This document shows positions 54,487-63,867 of a stretch of 64,000 nucleotides of DNA, piece after piece (the first letter of the stretch is position 1; every line of letters starts with the position of its first letter). The stretch is from NCBI GenBank assembly GCA_018830285.1, contig JAHJSB010000003.1, forward strand, positions 37,439 to 101,438, in the 5' to 3' direction. The DNA is from Alphaproteobacteria bacterium. GTDB taxonomy: Bacteria; Pseudomonadota; Alphaproteobacteria; Caulobacterales; Hyphomonadaceae. The notes under the pieces were generated by a model. It saw nothing but the letters and a program-made list of their open reading frames with translations. It was not told the DNA's origin and did not search any database. A program made the position numbers and the translations under genes.

Positions 54487-55779
54487 ATGAACTCCGATCT
54501 GTCCCTGCCCACGCGGCACGCCAATTCCGGCCGTCTCTGGGTCCTCATGGTGCTGACGCTCGTCTACACGTTCAACCATGTCGACCGGCAGATTCTCGTC
54601 ATTCTGCTCGAACCGATCAAGACCGAACTCGGCCTGAAGGACAGCCAGCTCGGCATGCTCACCGGCATCGCCTTCGCGGCGTTCTACGCAACATTGGGCA
54701 TTCCCGTCGCCATGTGGGCCGACCGAGGCAACCGTCGCAACATCATAGCGCTCGCCCTCACCATCTGGTCGGGCATGACCGCCCTCTCGGGCCTGTCGCA
54801 ATCCTATTGGCAGCTCCTCGTCGCCCGCATGGGTGTCGGTGTCGGCGAAGCCGGCGGCACGCCGCCCGCCACCAGCATGATCGCAGATCTTTACCCCCCG
54901 CAGGAACGCGCCACGGCCCTCGGCGTCTACACGACCGGCATCGGCCTCGGTGTCATGCTCGGCTTCGCCCTCGGCGGCCTTGTCTATGAGGCCTATGGCT
55001 GGCGAATGGCCTTCTTCGTCGCCGGCGTCCCCGGCCTGTTGCTGGCCCTGCTGGTCCGATTCACCATTCGCGAACCCGTGCGCGGCCATTCTGAAGCGCG
55101 TCAGGATGATCGTCCTGCGCCATCGCTGAAGGAAACACTCCGCTTCATCATGGGCCAGACCTCGTATCTGTGGCTGCTCGCCGGCTGCCTGCTGATCTGT
55201 ATCTCGGCCAATGCCTTCCTCGTCTTCACGTCCAGCCACCTCCAGCGCACCTACGGCCTCAGCCCCGGCCAGGTCTCGTGGCCGCTTGGCCTCCTCATCG
55301 GCGGCGTCGGCAGCATCGGTGCGGTTGTCATCGGGCTGGTCTGTGACCGCCTGTCGAAAAAAGACCTGCGCTGGCGCCCGCTAATCATCGCTCTCTGCGC
55401 AGCCATCGCCCTGCCCTTCGCCTGGATGTTCCTGCGCGCGCCCACGGTCGGTCTCGCCTATGCGTGGAACGTGGTGCCCAGCTTTGTCGGCCTCATCTAT
55501 GCCAGCATCGCCTACACCGCCTCGCAGGAACTGGTGCAGCTGCGCATGCGATCCTTCGCATCGGCCTTCATGCTGTTCTGCCTGACGCTGATCGGCATCG
55601 GCTGCGGTCCGTGGATCGCCGGCAGCCTGAGCGACTATTTCACCGTGCAGGGCGAGGCTCACCCGCTGGCGCGGGCGCTCGAGCTCATCCTCATTTTCAA
55701 CGCGCTCAGCATTCTCTGCCTGTTGATGTCCAGCCGGAACTACCGGTCCGACGCCGAACGGGCGGCCCGGCTCGACTAG
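54487..55779 (+). CDS. MFS transporter (spinster-like group)
   Basis: The protein has 430 residues and 12 predicted helices. The start is the ATG before NSDLSLPTRHANSG; in-frame codons upstream would run through the operator. Motifs: VDRQILVILLEPIKTELGLKDSQLG, broken here by its helix-1 end, and the motif-A loop WADRGNRRN, plus GVGVGEAGGTPPATSMIADLYPP. This Spns-like group in bacteria often sits with TonB receptors in catabolic uptake units. The substrate is unknown. Confidence 0.9.
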   Translation: MNSDLSLPTRHANSGRLWVLMVLTLVYTFNHVDRQILVILLEPIKTELGLKDSQLGMLTGIAFAAFYATLGIPVAMWADRGNRRNIIALALTIWSGMTALSGLSQSYWQLLVARMGVGVGEAGGTPPATSMIADLYPPQERATALGVYTTGIGLGVMLGFALGGLVYEAYGWRMAFFVAGVPGLLLALLVRFTIREPVRGHSEARQDDRPAPSLKETLRFIMGQTSYLWLLAGCLLICISANAFLVFTSSHLQRTYGLSPGQVSWPLGLLIGGVGSIGAVVIGLVCDRLSKKDLRWRPLIIALCAAIALPFAWMFLRAPTVGLAYAWNVVPSFVGLIYASIAYTASQELVQLRMRSFASAFMLFCLTLIGIGCGPWIAGSLSDYFTVQGEAHPLARALELILIFNALSILCLLMSSRNYRSDAERAARLD

Positions 55780-55783
55780 AGCT

Positions 55784-57190
55784 CTAGTCCGCAGTCACCG
55801 TCACAACGGGACCGCCGCCAAGTGCCCGGAACAGCGCCACGACATTCAGGGCCCGGTCCAGTTCGGCACCGATCAGGTTCTGGCGCGACTGGTAGTCGGC
55901 CCGCTGGGCATCCAGCACGGAGAAATAATCGTCGATCCCGACGCGGAACCGTTCCTTCGACAGGTTCAGCGTCACCGACGTGTCATCGACGAGGCGGCGC
56001 AGCGCGTCGATCCGGTCGTCAACCGTCTGCGCGATTGCCAGCGCATCGGCGGTCTCGCGGAAGCCCGTCTGGATCGATTGCTCATACTGCGCCAGCGCCA
56101 GGTCGCGGCTGGCCCTGGACACGCCAAGATTCGCCTTGCGGCTGCCGCCATCGAAAATCGGCAAAGATATTTGCGGTCCAACGCTCCACGCGCCGCTGCC
56201 ATCGAACAGGTCATCCAGCCCTGTGCTGCTATACCCGGCGCTGCCGGTCAGCGAGATTGTCGGGAAATAGGCGGCGCGTGCTGCACCTATATTCGCATTC
56301 GCGGCGCGCAGCTTCCGTTCCGCTGCCAACACATCAGGACGATTGAGCAGGATGTCCGACGGCGCATCCACGGCCAACCGGTCCTTGATTGGCGACGGAC
56401 TCAACACCGCATGCTCCGCAACATTCGGCGGCAGGTTCGCCCCGACAACCAGTCGCAGCGCATTCGTATCCTGCCGCACGAGTCCGGTAAACTGCGCCAC
56501 TTGCGCCTTCGCCGTCTCGACACTGGCCGAGGCCCGGCGCACATCAATCTCGGTCACGACACCGGAATCGAACAATTCCCGCGTGAGGCTGAGGGACTTG
56601 CCCTGGCTCTCCACAGTTTCCTGCGCCAGTCGCAAACGTTCCTGGTCGGCGGCGAGGGTCAGCCATGATTGCGCCACTGACGAGATCAGCGAAATCTTCA
56701 CGCTGCGCGCGCCTTCAACGGTCGACAGATAGGTCTGCAGCGCGGCCTCATTCAGGCTCGCGACACGACCGAACAAGTCCAGTTCATAGGCCGTCACACC
56801 CAATTGCGCCTGCGCGCTGTCAGTCAGGAAGGCGGACGCATTATCGCCATCAAGTGTGCCCGTTTCAGTTACCGATCCCGTGGCTGACAGGGTCGGCAGG
56901 CGCGCGGCCCGCGTGATCCCGTACTGCGCTTCGGCAATCGCGACCCGCGCGGTTGCCGATCGCAGGTCCCGGTTGTTCTCAAGTGCCAGCTGGATCAGGC
57001 TTTCCAGCGCGTCGGATTCGACAAGGTCCTGCCAGCCGCGCACATCGCCAGCACCCGTATCGGCATCCGAAACCGGCAACGCGTCCGGCACGGGGGCCGC
57101 CACGCGGTCATAGTCCGGCGCGAGATTGACACATCCCGCCAGGGCGACAGACAGCATCAGCGGGGCAAGGCGAAGCGTGTAGGTCATCAT
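55784..57190 (-). CDS. Outer-membrane efflux lipoprotein (OprM/NodT type)
   Basis: The protein has 468 residues with a lipobox LAGC (Cys20). Two OEP domains are visible, with LGVTAYELDLFGRVASLNEAAL, LNRPDVLAAERKLRAANANIGAARAAYFPTISLTGSAG (interrupted by natural turns) and SLPIFDGGSRKANL. It is the trimeric exit duct for the RND pump just upstream and overlaps it by ATGA. Last gene of the operon. Confidence 0.92.
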   Translation of the reverse strand: MMTYTLRLAPLMLSVALAGCVNLAPDYDRVAAPVPDALPVSDADTGAGDVRGWQDLVESDALESLIQLALENNRDLRSATARVAIAEAQYGITRAARLPTLSATGSVTETGTLDGDNASAFLTDSAQAQLGVTAYELDLFGRVASLNEAALQTYLSTVEGARSVKISLISSVAQSWLTLAADQERLRLAQETVESQGKSLSLTRELFDSGVVTEIDVRRASASVETAKAQVAQFTGLVRQDTNALRLVVGANLPPNVAEHAVLSPSPIKDRLAVDAPSDILLNRPDVLAAERKLRAANANIGAARAAYFPTISLTGSAGYSSTGLDDLFDGSGAWSVGPQISLPIFDGGSRKANLGVSRASRDLALAQYEQSIQTGFRETADALAIAQTVDDRIDALRRLVDDTSVTLNLSKERFRVGIDDYFSVLDAQRADYQSRQNLIGAELDRALNVVALFRALGGGPVVTVTAD

Positions 57191-60100
57191 ACAGGTCCAT
57201 CAACTTGAGGGCACGCCCTGGGCGTACGGGTCGTCAGTTTCCGGACGACGACATAGAAAAGCGGCGCAGCAAACAGGCCGATCACCGTCACGGCAATCAT
57301 CCCGCTCAGGACCGTTGTGCCCAGCGCGGCGCGAGACGCGGCCCCTGCACCCGAACTGAACACAAGCGGCGTAATACCCAGCCCGAAGGCCAGCGACGTC
57401 ATCAGGATCGGACGGAACCGCAGCCGCACCGATTCCATCGTCGCTTCGATCAGCTCCTTGCCCTCTGCCTCTAGCGCGCGAGCGAACTCGACAATCAGGA
57501 TGGCATTCTTGGATGCCAGGCCAACTGTGGTCAAAAGACCAACCTGGAAGAAGACGTCGTTGTCATACCCGCCCAGATGCGCACCAATAACCGCGCCGAG
57601 CATACCCACCGGCGCAACCAGCAACACGGATATCGGCACCGTCCAGCTTTCGTAAAGCGCCGCGAGGCAAAGGAAAACGAACAGGCCGGACAACAGGTAC
57701 AGCAAGGTGCTCTGGTTACCGGAACTGCGCTCCTGCGCACTGATACCGGTCCATTCGAGGCTCGTGCCAGCCGGCAGGCGGGACACCAGTTCTTCCATCT
57801 TGTCCATCGCCACGCCCGAACTTTCACCCGGGGCCGGCTGGCCCTGGATATTCAGCGCCGGCGAGCCATTGTAGCGTTGCAGCAGCGACGCGCCATAGGC
57901 CCAATCGGACGACACGATCTCCGACACCGGCGTCATGTCGCCTGTACCGTTGCGCACGCGCCAGTCACCGATATCATCTGGCTGCATCCGGAACGGGGCG
58001 TCGCCCTGCACGTAAACACGCTTGATGCGTCCACGGTCGATAAAGTCATTTACATAGGTGCCGCCCAGGCCGACCGACAACAGGCTCGTCGCGTCGGCCA
58101 GGTTGATGCCCAGCGCCTGCGCCTTCTGGTAGTCGAGATGCAGCTTGAATTGCGGGCTGTCTTCCTGCCCGTTCGGACGCACACCCGTCAGGCCGGGCTC
58201 CTGCGCGGCCATACCAAGCAATTGGTTGCGCGCCTTGACCAGCGCATCATGGCCGATGCCGCCCGTATCCTTCAGGTAGAGGTCAAAACCGCTGGCATTG
58301 CCCAGTTCGCGGATCGGTGGCGGGATAACGGCGAAGATCATCGCATCGGTACGTTGGCTGAAAGCACCCGACGCCCGCCCGGCAATCGCCGCCGAAGACT
58401 GGTCCTTGCGTGTCCGCTCCGACCAGTTCTTCAGCGGCGTGAAGGACAGGCCGACATTCTGGCCCTGCCCGGCAAAGCCAAATCCGGCAATCGCCATGAC
58501 GCCCTGCACGTTCTCGGTTTCGGTCTCACGATAGTGCAGCGATACGGCATCCATGACCTCTGTTGTCCGCGCCAGCGTCGCACCTGTCGGCAGCTGGACA
58601 ATCGTCATCACCGCGCCCTGGTCTTCGTTCGGGAGGAATGACGTCGGCAGGCTGCGGAAGCCCAGTCCGAGCAGGACAAGCATCACGGCGAACACACCCA
58701 CGAAGAGCCAGACACGGCGCAGCACACGCGCCACAATTGCCGCATAACCCTCACGCAGGCGCGAAAACCCGCTTTCGAACAGGGCGCCGCCGCGAGCCGC
58801 CAGGTTTTTCTTTTCGGACGCGGCATGTCCGTTCGCTTTCAAAAGGGTCGCACACAGGGCGGGCGACAGGATGAGCGCGACCAACACCGACAGGGTCATG
58901 GCGGTAACAATCGTGATCGAGAACTGGCGATAGATCACCCCCGCCGATCCCGGGAAGAATGCCATCGGAATGAACACGGCCGACAGCACGACAGCGATAC
59001 CCACAAGCGCGCCGGTAATCTGCTTCATCGACTTGCGCGTCGCATCGCGCGGCGACAGGCCTTCTTCGGCCATCACCCGCTCGACATTCTCCACCACTAC
59101 GATCGCGTCATCAACCAGCAGGCCGATCGCCAGCACCATGGCGAACATGGTCAGCGTGTTAATCGAATAGCCGAACATCAGCAGGACCGCGAATGTCCCC
59201 AGCAAAACCACCGGCACCGCAATCATCGGAATGAAACTTGCCCGCAGGCTCTGCAGGAAGACGAGGATCACGAGGAACACCAGGATCACCGCCTCAAACA
59301 GCGTCTTCTGGACCTCATGGATGGACGTGCTGATGAACGGCGTCGTGTCATACGGATAGACTACGCCGATATCGTCCGGAAACTGTTTCGCCAGCGTGTC
59401 CATCGCAGAGCGCACGCCTTCGGCCGTCTGCAAGGCATTCGCGCCTGATGCCAGCGATACCCCCATGCCGGCCGCCGGCTGTCCATTAAACTTGGCAACC
59501 GTCGAATAGTTCTCCGCCCCCATCTCGACCCTTGCAACATCGCTGAGGCGAACGGAGGCGCCATCACCGGTCGTCAGGATCAGCAGGTCGCGGAACTGGT
59601 CGGGAGTCGAGAGCAGTGTCTGCAGTGAAATCGTTGCGGTAATTTCCTGGCCTGCCACCGCCGGGCTGCCGCCAAGCGCGCCTGTCGAGACCTGCGCGTT
59701 CTGGGCGCGGATCGCCGCGATCACATCGCTCGGCATCAGGTTGTACTGGTTCAGCTTGCTCGGATCGAGCCAGATACGCATTGCATAGGGCGAACCGAAC
59801 AACCGCACGCTGCCGACGCCATCAACCCGGCTCAGCACGTCGGTCACGTTCGAGCGCGCATAGTCGCCGAGGTCCGTCTGGTCGTACGTCCCGTTCGGCG
59901 AAATCAGCGCCGTCACCATCAGGAAGCCCCCCGATGCCTTGCTCACGGTCACGCCCTGGCGCTGTACCTGCTCAGGCAAGAGCGGGGTCGCAAGCGCCAG
60001 CTTGTTCTGCACCTGGACCTGCGCGGTGTCAGGATCCGTGCCCGTCTGGAAGGTCAGCGTGACTGACGCGACGCCCTGCGAGCTGGACGAGGACGAAATA

Positions 60101-60330
60101 TAGTCGAGGCCGTCCAGCCCCGTCATCTGCTGCTCGATCACCTGCGTAACGGTATCTTCCACGGCTTTGGCGGACGCACCGGGATAGACCGCATTGATCG
60201 ACACCGTCGTCGGCGCAATGTCGGGATACTGGGCGACCGGCAGGGTGCGCAGCGCGATGCCACCGGCGATCATGACGATGATCGCCAGCACCCACGCAAA
60301 GATGGGCCGGTCGATAAAGAAATTAGCCAT
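57187..60330 (-). CDS. RND multidrug efflux transporter (HAE1, AcrB/MexB type)
   Basis: The protein has 1047 residues. It begins MANFFIDRPIFAWVLAII, the HAE1 opening, with QYPDIAPTTVSINAVYPGASA, the proton-relay pair in IGLLVDDAIVVVENVERVM, and the second-half VGLASKNAILIVEFARA. It expels hydrophobic compounds with its MFP and OMF neighbours. It lies 20 bases after the MFP gene. Confidence 0.95.
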   Translation of the reverse strand: MANFFIDRPIFAWVLAIIVMIAGGIALRTLPVAQYPDIAPTTVSINAVYPGASAKAVEDTVTQVIEQQMTGLDGLDYISSSSSSQGVASVTLTFQTGTDPDTAQVQVQNKLALATPLLPEQVQRQGVTVSKASGGFLMVTALISPNGTYDQTDLGDYARSNVTDVLSRVDGVGSVRLFGSPYAMRIWLDPSKLNQYNLMPSDVIAAIRAQNAQVSTGALGGSPAVAGQEITATISLQTLLSTPDQFRDLLILTTGDGASVRLSDVARVEMGAENYSTVAKFNGQPAAGMGVSLASGANALQTAEGVRSAMDTLAKQFPDDIGVVYPYDTTPFISTSIHEVQKTLFEAVILVFLVILVFLQSLRASFIPMIAVPVVLLGTFAVLLMFGYSINTLTMFAMVLAIGLLVDDAIVVVENVERVMAEEGLSPRDATRKSMKQITGALVGIAVVLSAVFIPMAFFPGSAGVIYRQFSITIVTAMTLSVLVALILSPALCATLLKANGHAASEKKNLAARGGALFESGFSRLREGYAAIVARVLRRVWLFVGVFAVMLVLLGLGFRSLPTSFLPNEDQGAVMTIVQLPTGATLARTTEVMDAVSLHYRETETENVQGVMAIAGFGFAGQGQNVGLSFTPLKNWSERTRKDQSSAAIAGRASGAFSQRTDAMIFAVIPPPIRELGNASGFDLYLKDTGGIGHDALVKARNQLLGMAAQEPGLTGVRPNGQEDSPQFKLHLDYQKAQALGINLADATSLLSVGLGGTYVNDFIDRGRIKRVYVQGDAPFRMQPDDIGDWRVRNGTGDMTPVSEIVSSDWAYGASLLQRYNGSPALNIQGQPAPGESSGVAMDKMEELVSRLPAGTSLEWTGISAQERSSGNQSTLLYLLSGLFVFLCLAALYESWTVPISVLLVAPVGMLGAVIGAHLGGYDNDVFFQVGLLTTVGLASKNAILIVEFARALEAEGKELIEATMESVRLRFRPILMTSLAFGLGITPLVFSSGAGAASRAALGTTVLSGMIAVTVIGLFAAPLFYVVVRKLTTRTPRACPQVDGPV

Positions 60331-60350
60331 GGGAGTTCAACTCGGTTGAA

Positions 60351-61553
60351 TTATTGCGTGACGACGGTTGCCGCTGCATCCGTCGGCCGGACCGATGCCG
60401 TCATCGGAGGCACCTGCGCCACGGGCACGCCGGGGCGCACCTTCTGCAGGCCGCCAATGATCAGCTTGTCACCGTCTTCGAGACCGCCCGACACGATCCA
60501 GTCATTGCCGCTGGCTTCGATAATCGTCAGGTTGCGCACTTCGGCCGTGCCGTCGTCACCGACCACCATCACGGTGGGATCGCCCTTGACCGTGCGCGTC
60601 ACGGCGCCCTGCGGCACCAGGAAGACATTGTCATACGTCCCGGCACTGAAACTGGCGTTCACATACATGCCCGGCAACAGGTATCCGTCCGGATTGGGCA
60701 CCACCGCGCGAATGATCACTGACCCGGCGCTTTCGTCGACGCTGACTTCGCTGAATGCCAGTTGGCCCGGCTCGGAATAGGTGCTGCCATCCTCGAGTGC
60801 GATGGTCACAGCCACGCTCTCGCCATCGGAAGACTTGATCCGGCCTTCGGATATGTCGCGCTTCCAGCCGAGTATCTTCGAACTGCCCGCCGTCAGGTCC
60901 AGGTAGATGGGGTCCAGTTGCAGCACCATCGCCAGCGGCGTGGCCTGGTTCTCGGTCACCAGCGCCCCCGGCGTCACGCTCGAGCGGCCAATCCGGCCCG
61001 CAATCGGCGAGGTGACCTTGGTGCGCGACAAGTCAATGTTGGCGCGCTGGAGTGCGGCCTTCTGGATCGCCACGTCGGCCTCGGCCTGCTTCTGGGTCGC
61101 GATGGCCTGGTCGAGGTTCTCGCGGCTCACGGCATTGATCTCGGCAAGACGCTCGAACCGGCCTGCCGTCTGGCGAGCCGCCTCGGCTGTCGCCTCTGCC
61201 CGCTGAACGGCAGCTTTCGCGCTGTTCACGGCGGCGGCATATTCGGAAGCATCAATCTGGTAAAGCGCCTGGCCCTGGCTGACCAGTTCGCCTTCCGTGA
61301 ACAGGCGCGCCTTGATCAGCCCTGTGACCTGGGGGCGAATCTCCGCCTCCCGGAACGCGCGGGCGCGGCCCGGCAATTCGCGTGTACTCTCAACTCGCGT
61401 CTTGTGCACGACCATGACGTCAACGGGTGCCGCAGCAGGCGTCTGCACCGCGGCTTGGGCTGGCGCGCTTGGCTCGGATGCGCCGCAGGCAACCACTGCG
61501 CCAATCAGCGCGGTTGCGATCAAGGCTCTGAAACTGTTTGATATTCTTGGCAT
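60351..61553 (-). CDS. RND efflux membrane-fusion lipoprotein
   Basis: The protein has 400 residues. The start at 61553 has AAGGTG six bases upstream. The lipobox is VVAC (Cys23). The lipoyl halves VTGLIKARLFTEGELV and TSPIAGRIGRSSVTPGALV flank an alpha-hairpin, and the AcrA-like QLDPIYLDLTAGS is present. It is the first gene of the MFP-RND-OMF operon, divergent from a tetR gene. Confidence 0.92.
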   Translation of the reverse strand: MPRISNSFRALIATALIGAVVACGASEPSAPAQAAVQTPAAAPVDVMVVHKTRVESTRELPGRARAFREAEIRPQVTGLIKARLFTEGELVSQGQALYQIDASEYAAAVNSAKAAVQRAEATAEAARQTAGRFERLAEINAVSRENLDQAIATQKQAEADVAIQKAALQRANIDLSRTKVTSPIAGRIGRSSVTPGALVTENQATPLAMVLQLDPIYLDLTAGSSKILGWKRDISEGRIKSSDGESVAVTIALEDGSTYSEPGQLAFSEVSVDESAGSVIIRAVVPNPDGYLLPGMYVNASFSAGTYDNVFLVPQGAVTRTVKGDPTVMVVGDDGTAEVRNLTIIEASGNDWIVSGGLEDGDKLIIGGLQKVRPGVPVAQVPPMTASVRPTDAAATVVTQ

Positions 61554-61610
61554 TAATGTCACCTTGATCAATCGGGCCTATGTGTACGCGGCGGATTGTA
61601 AAGTTAGAAT

Positions 61611-61618
61611 GAACGTTC
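61611..61618. promoter_or_regulatory. Candidate AcrR-type operator between the RND operon and its tetR
   Basis: GAACGTTC is a perfect 8-bp palindrome in the divergent gap. On the minus strand it lies just inside a possible promoter (TTTCGA, 16 bases, TACAAT), an arrangement typical of repressor sites for efflux operons. Confidence 0.5.
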
Positions 61619-61667
61619 GAAATAATGTTGCAGCGCAACAAATCAAGTGCCTAAAGCAGAAGTTTTT

Positions 61668-62264
61668 ATGAATATGACGAACCAGGTCGATCAACGCTCA
61701 CCGCGCACCCAGGCGCGGATCATCCAGATCCTTGATGCCGCAACGGCCTGCTTCGTGGAGCAGGGCTTCCATGGCACCGGAATGGCCCGCATTGCCGAGC
61801 GCGCCGGGATGAGTGCCGGGCACATTTATCACTATTTTGACAGCAAGGACGCGATCATCGCAGCCATCGTGGAACGCGAAACCAGCGCCCATGAAACCAA
61901 GATGCGCGAATTCCATCTCCTCCCATGCGAGAATTTGAAACATGAAATGGTGGCGCGCGCCGAGGAGGGTGTGCGCACCAATACGGACCCGTTCCGCTCT
62001 GCGCTCAGCCTGGAAATCGTCGCAGAAGCCAAGCGAAACCCGGATATCGCCGAACGGCTTCGTCGGCACGACGTCATCGTCAGGACTGAATTCGCCCGCC
62101 TGCTGCGTGAGAAACTGCAGCTTGATCACGCCGAAGGGCGTGTCGAAGTCCTGTTCACCCTGTTCGATGGCCTCGCCATTCGCATGCTGCGACATCCCGA
62201 TCTCGATCAGGCCGGTCTGACCCGGTTCTTCCGCAAGGCGATCCTGGCTGTTCTTGAAGATTGA
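61668..62264 (+). CDS. TetR-family repressor of the RND efflux operon
   Basis: The protein has 198 residues from the ATG at 61668 (an ATG at 61674 and a GTG at 61647 are alternatives; none has a strong Shine-Dalgarno). The HTH is IIQILDAATACFVEQGFHG, then MARIAERAGMSAGHIYHYFDSKDAII. The C-terminal part has RNPDIAERLRRHD, as in BetI/AcrR-like proteins. Divergent from the pump operon, it probably represses it. Confidence 0.88.
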   Translation: MNMTNQVDQRSPRTQARIIQILDAATACFVEQGFHGTGMARIAERAGMSAGHIYHYFDSKDAIIAAIVERETSAHETKMREFHLLPCENLKHEMVARAEEGVRTNTDPFRSALSLEIVAEAKRNPDIAERLRRHDVIVRTEFARLLREKLQLDHAEGRVEVLFTLFDGLAIRMLRHPDLDQAGLTRFFRKAILAVLED

Positions 62265-62331
62265 CCGCGCCTTCCGGATAATCCCGTCGCCGCTCTGGAC
62301 AGTACGGGGCAAAGCCGGGCAAATCAGCGCC

Positions 62332-63204
62332 ATGACACAATTCTCCGGACCGACCTCGAACAGCTTCATCTCCCAGCGCCTGCGCCTCCATTATGTCGAC
62401 TGGGGCAACCAGGACGCGCCGCCGCTCGTGCTGGTCCATGGCGGCCGCGACCATTGCCGCTCGTGGGACTGGGTCGCAGAAGAACTCAGCAAGGACTGGC
62501 ACGTCGTCGCGCCCGACCTGCGCGGGCATGGCGACAGCGCCTGGTCGGAAGACGGCGAATATTCGGTCCGCGCCTGCGTCTATGACCTCGCCCAACTGAT
62601 CCACCAGCAGAAGTTCAATCCCGTCACCATCGTGTCGCATTCCTATGGCGGCGCGATTTCCCTGCGCTATGCCGGCATCTACCCGGAGAATGTCCGCAAG
62701 ATCGTCGCCATCGAAGGCCTTGGCCCATCGCCAAAAATGATGAAGGAGCGCTTCAGCACCTCACCGGGCGAACGGATGCGCGAATGGATCGACTCCAAGC
62801 GCGCCGCCGCCGGTCGCACCTCGAAGAAATACCCGACCCTCGAAGACGCCTATACGCGCATGAAGACCGAGAACAGCTACCTCACCGATGAACAGGCCCG
62901 CCACCTGACGATCCACGGCATCAGCCAGAATGAGGATGGCACCTATTCCTGGAAGTTCGACAATTACTTCCGCGTGATGACGCCTTATGACATCCCCTAT
63001 GCCGACATCGAGACCCTGTGGCAGGCCATCGCTTGCCCCACCCTGCTGCTCTACGGCGAAAAGAGTTGGGCCTCCAACCCGGCCGAGGATGGCCGCCTCA
63101 AGCATTTCCAGGATGCCGAAGTGAAGCTCTACGAGAATGCCGGCCACTGGCTCCACCACGACCAGTTCGACCGCTTCATGGCCGACATGAAGGCCTTCCT
63201 CTAA
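62332..63204 (+). CDS. Alpha/beta-hydrolase
   Basis: The protein has 290 residues; the start is the ATG before TQFSGPTSN, with no strong ribosome site. The fold is shown by LVLVHGGRDHCRSW (oxyanion HG), APDLRGHGDSAW, the nucleophile elbow SHSYGG (Ser104) and NAGHWLHHDQ (His272), with a probable acid Asp between. Substrate is unknown; esterase or epoxide-hydrolase-like relatives are common. It lies 67 bases after tetR and may be co-transcribed. Confidence 0.88.
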   Translation: MTQFSGPTSNSFISQRLRLHYVDWGNQDAPPLVLVHGGRDHCRSWDWVAEELSKDWHVVAPDLRGHGDSAWSEDGEYSVRACVYDLAQLIHQQKFNPVTIVSHSYGGAISLRYAGIYPENVRKIVAIEGLGPSPKMMKERFSTSPGERMREWIDSKRAAAGRTSKKYPTLEDAYTRMKTENSYLTDEQARHLTIHGISQNEDGTYSWKFDNYFRVMTPYDIPYADIETLWQAIACPTLLLYGEKSWASNPAEDGRLKHFQDAEVKLYENAGHWLHHDQFDRFMADMKAFL

Positions 63205-63261
63205 CTGCACGACCTGCCTGACAGGCGAAACTTATCCACCCCCCTGCAGCACGGCCCCATA

Positions 63262-63867
63262 ATGGGCCGCATGACAGACACGTCCGCCCCCACCCTGTTC
63301 ACCCGCGTGACCGGTATGGTTGCCAAGTTCATCGACTGGATCGGTGGCCGCGAACCGCTGGCAGTTCCGCGTGCCTTCTACAGGAAGGCCCAGCGCCATC
63401 TCTGTGTCATCGAAGACATGCTGCGCGGCGCGCTCTACATCCTGGCGCTCGACATCACGGTCGCGCGCATCGTCCCGAAACCTGTCGCCTCCGTGCGCGT
63501 CACACGCGAAACGCGTCCGCCTCTCCTCCGGAAAACCACGCTGCGTGTGGGCCTGTTCAATATCCGCCCTGTCGCCGATCGCGTGCCGCTTACGCCGTCC
63601 ACAGGCCCGCGCAGCGGGTCCCCGCGCGCACGCGTCGACAAACCTGGCCTCACAACCGTCGCCTTCCTCCACCGCATCTCCCGCATCGAGGCGGCCATGG
63701 CGGATCCTGACACGCATGCGGTCCGGCTCGCCCGGCATCTCGCAATACCTGAGCCCCGGCCAAAACCAGCGCCTCGGCCCAAGGCCCCGCCGCGCCAGCC
63801 ATCGGTCCGCGCGACCGTCTCACCACGCAGCATCCTCTGCCTGCAACCGCGCTGGCCGCCTGGCTAG
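63262..63867 (+). CDS. Uncharacterised protein, 3' end probably cut by an IS630 element
   Basis: The protein has 201 residues and no family is recognised. The N-terminal half is moderately hydrophobic (FIDWIGGREPLAVPRAFYRKAQRHLCVIEDMLRGALYIL, shown only in part here by its positions 24-62), and the C-terminal third is Pro/Arg-rich and basic. The stop codon TAG at 63865-63867 is made of a TA followed by the first G of the IS end. The native gene may therefore have run further. An ATG three codons later is an alternative start. Confidence 0.6.
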   Translation: MGRMTDTSAPTLFTRVTGMVAKFIDWIGGREPLAVPRAFYRKAQRHLCVIEDMLRGALYILALDITVARIVPKPVASVRVTRETRPPLLRKTTLRVGLFNIRPVADRVPLTPSTGPRSGSPRARVDKPGLTTVAFLHRISRIEAAMADPDTHAVRLARHLAIPEPRPKPAPRPKAPPRQPSVRATVSPRSILCLQPRWPPG

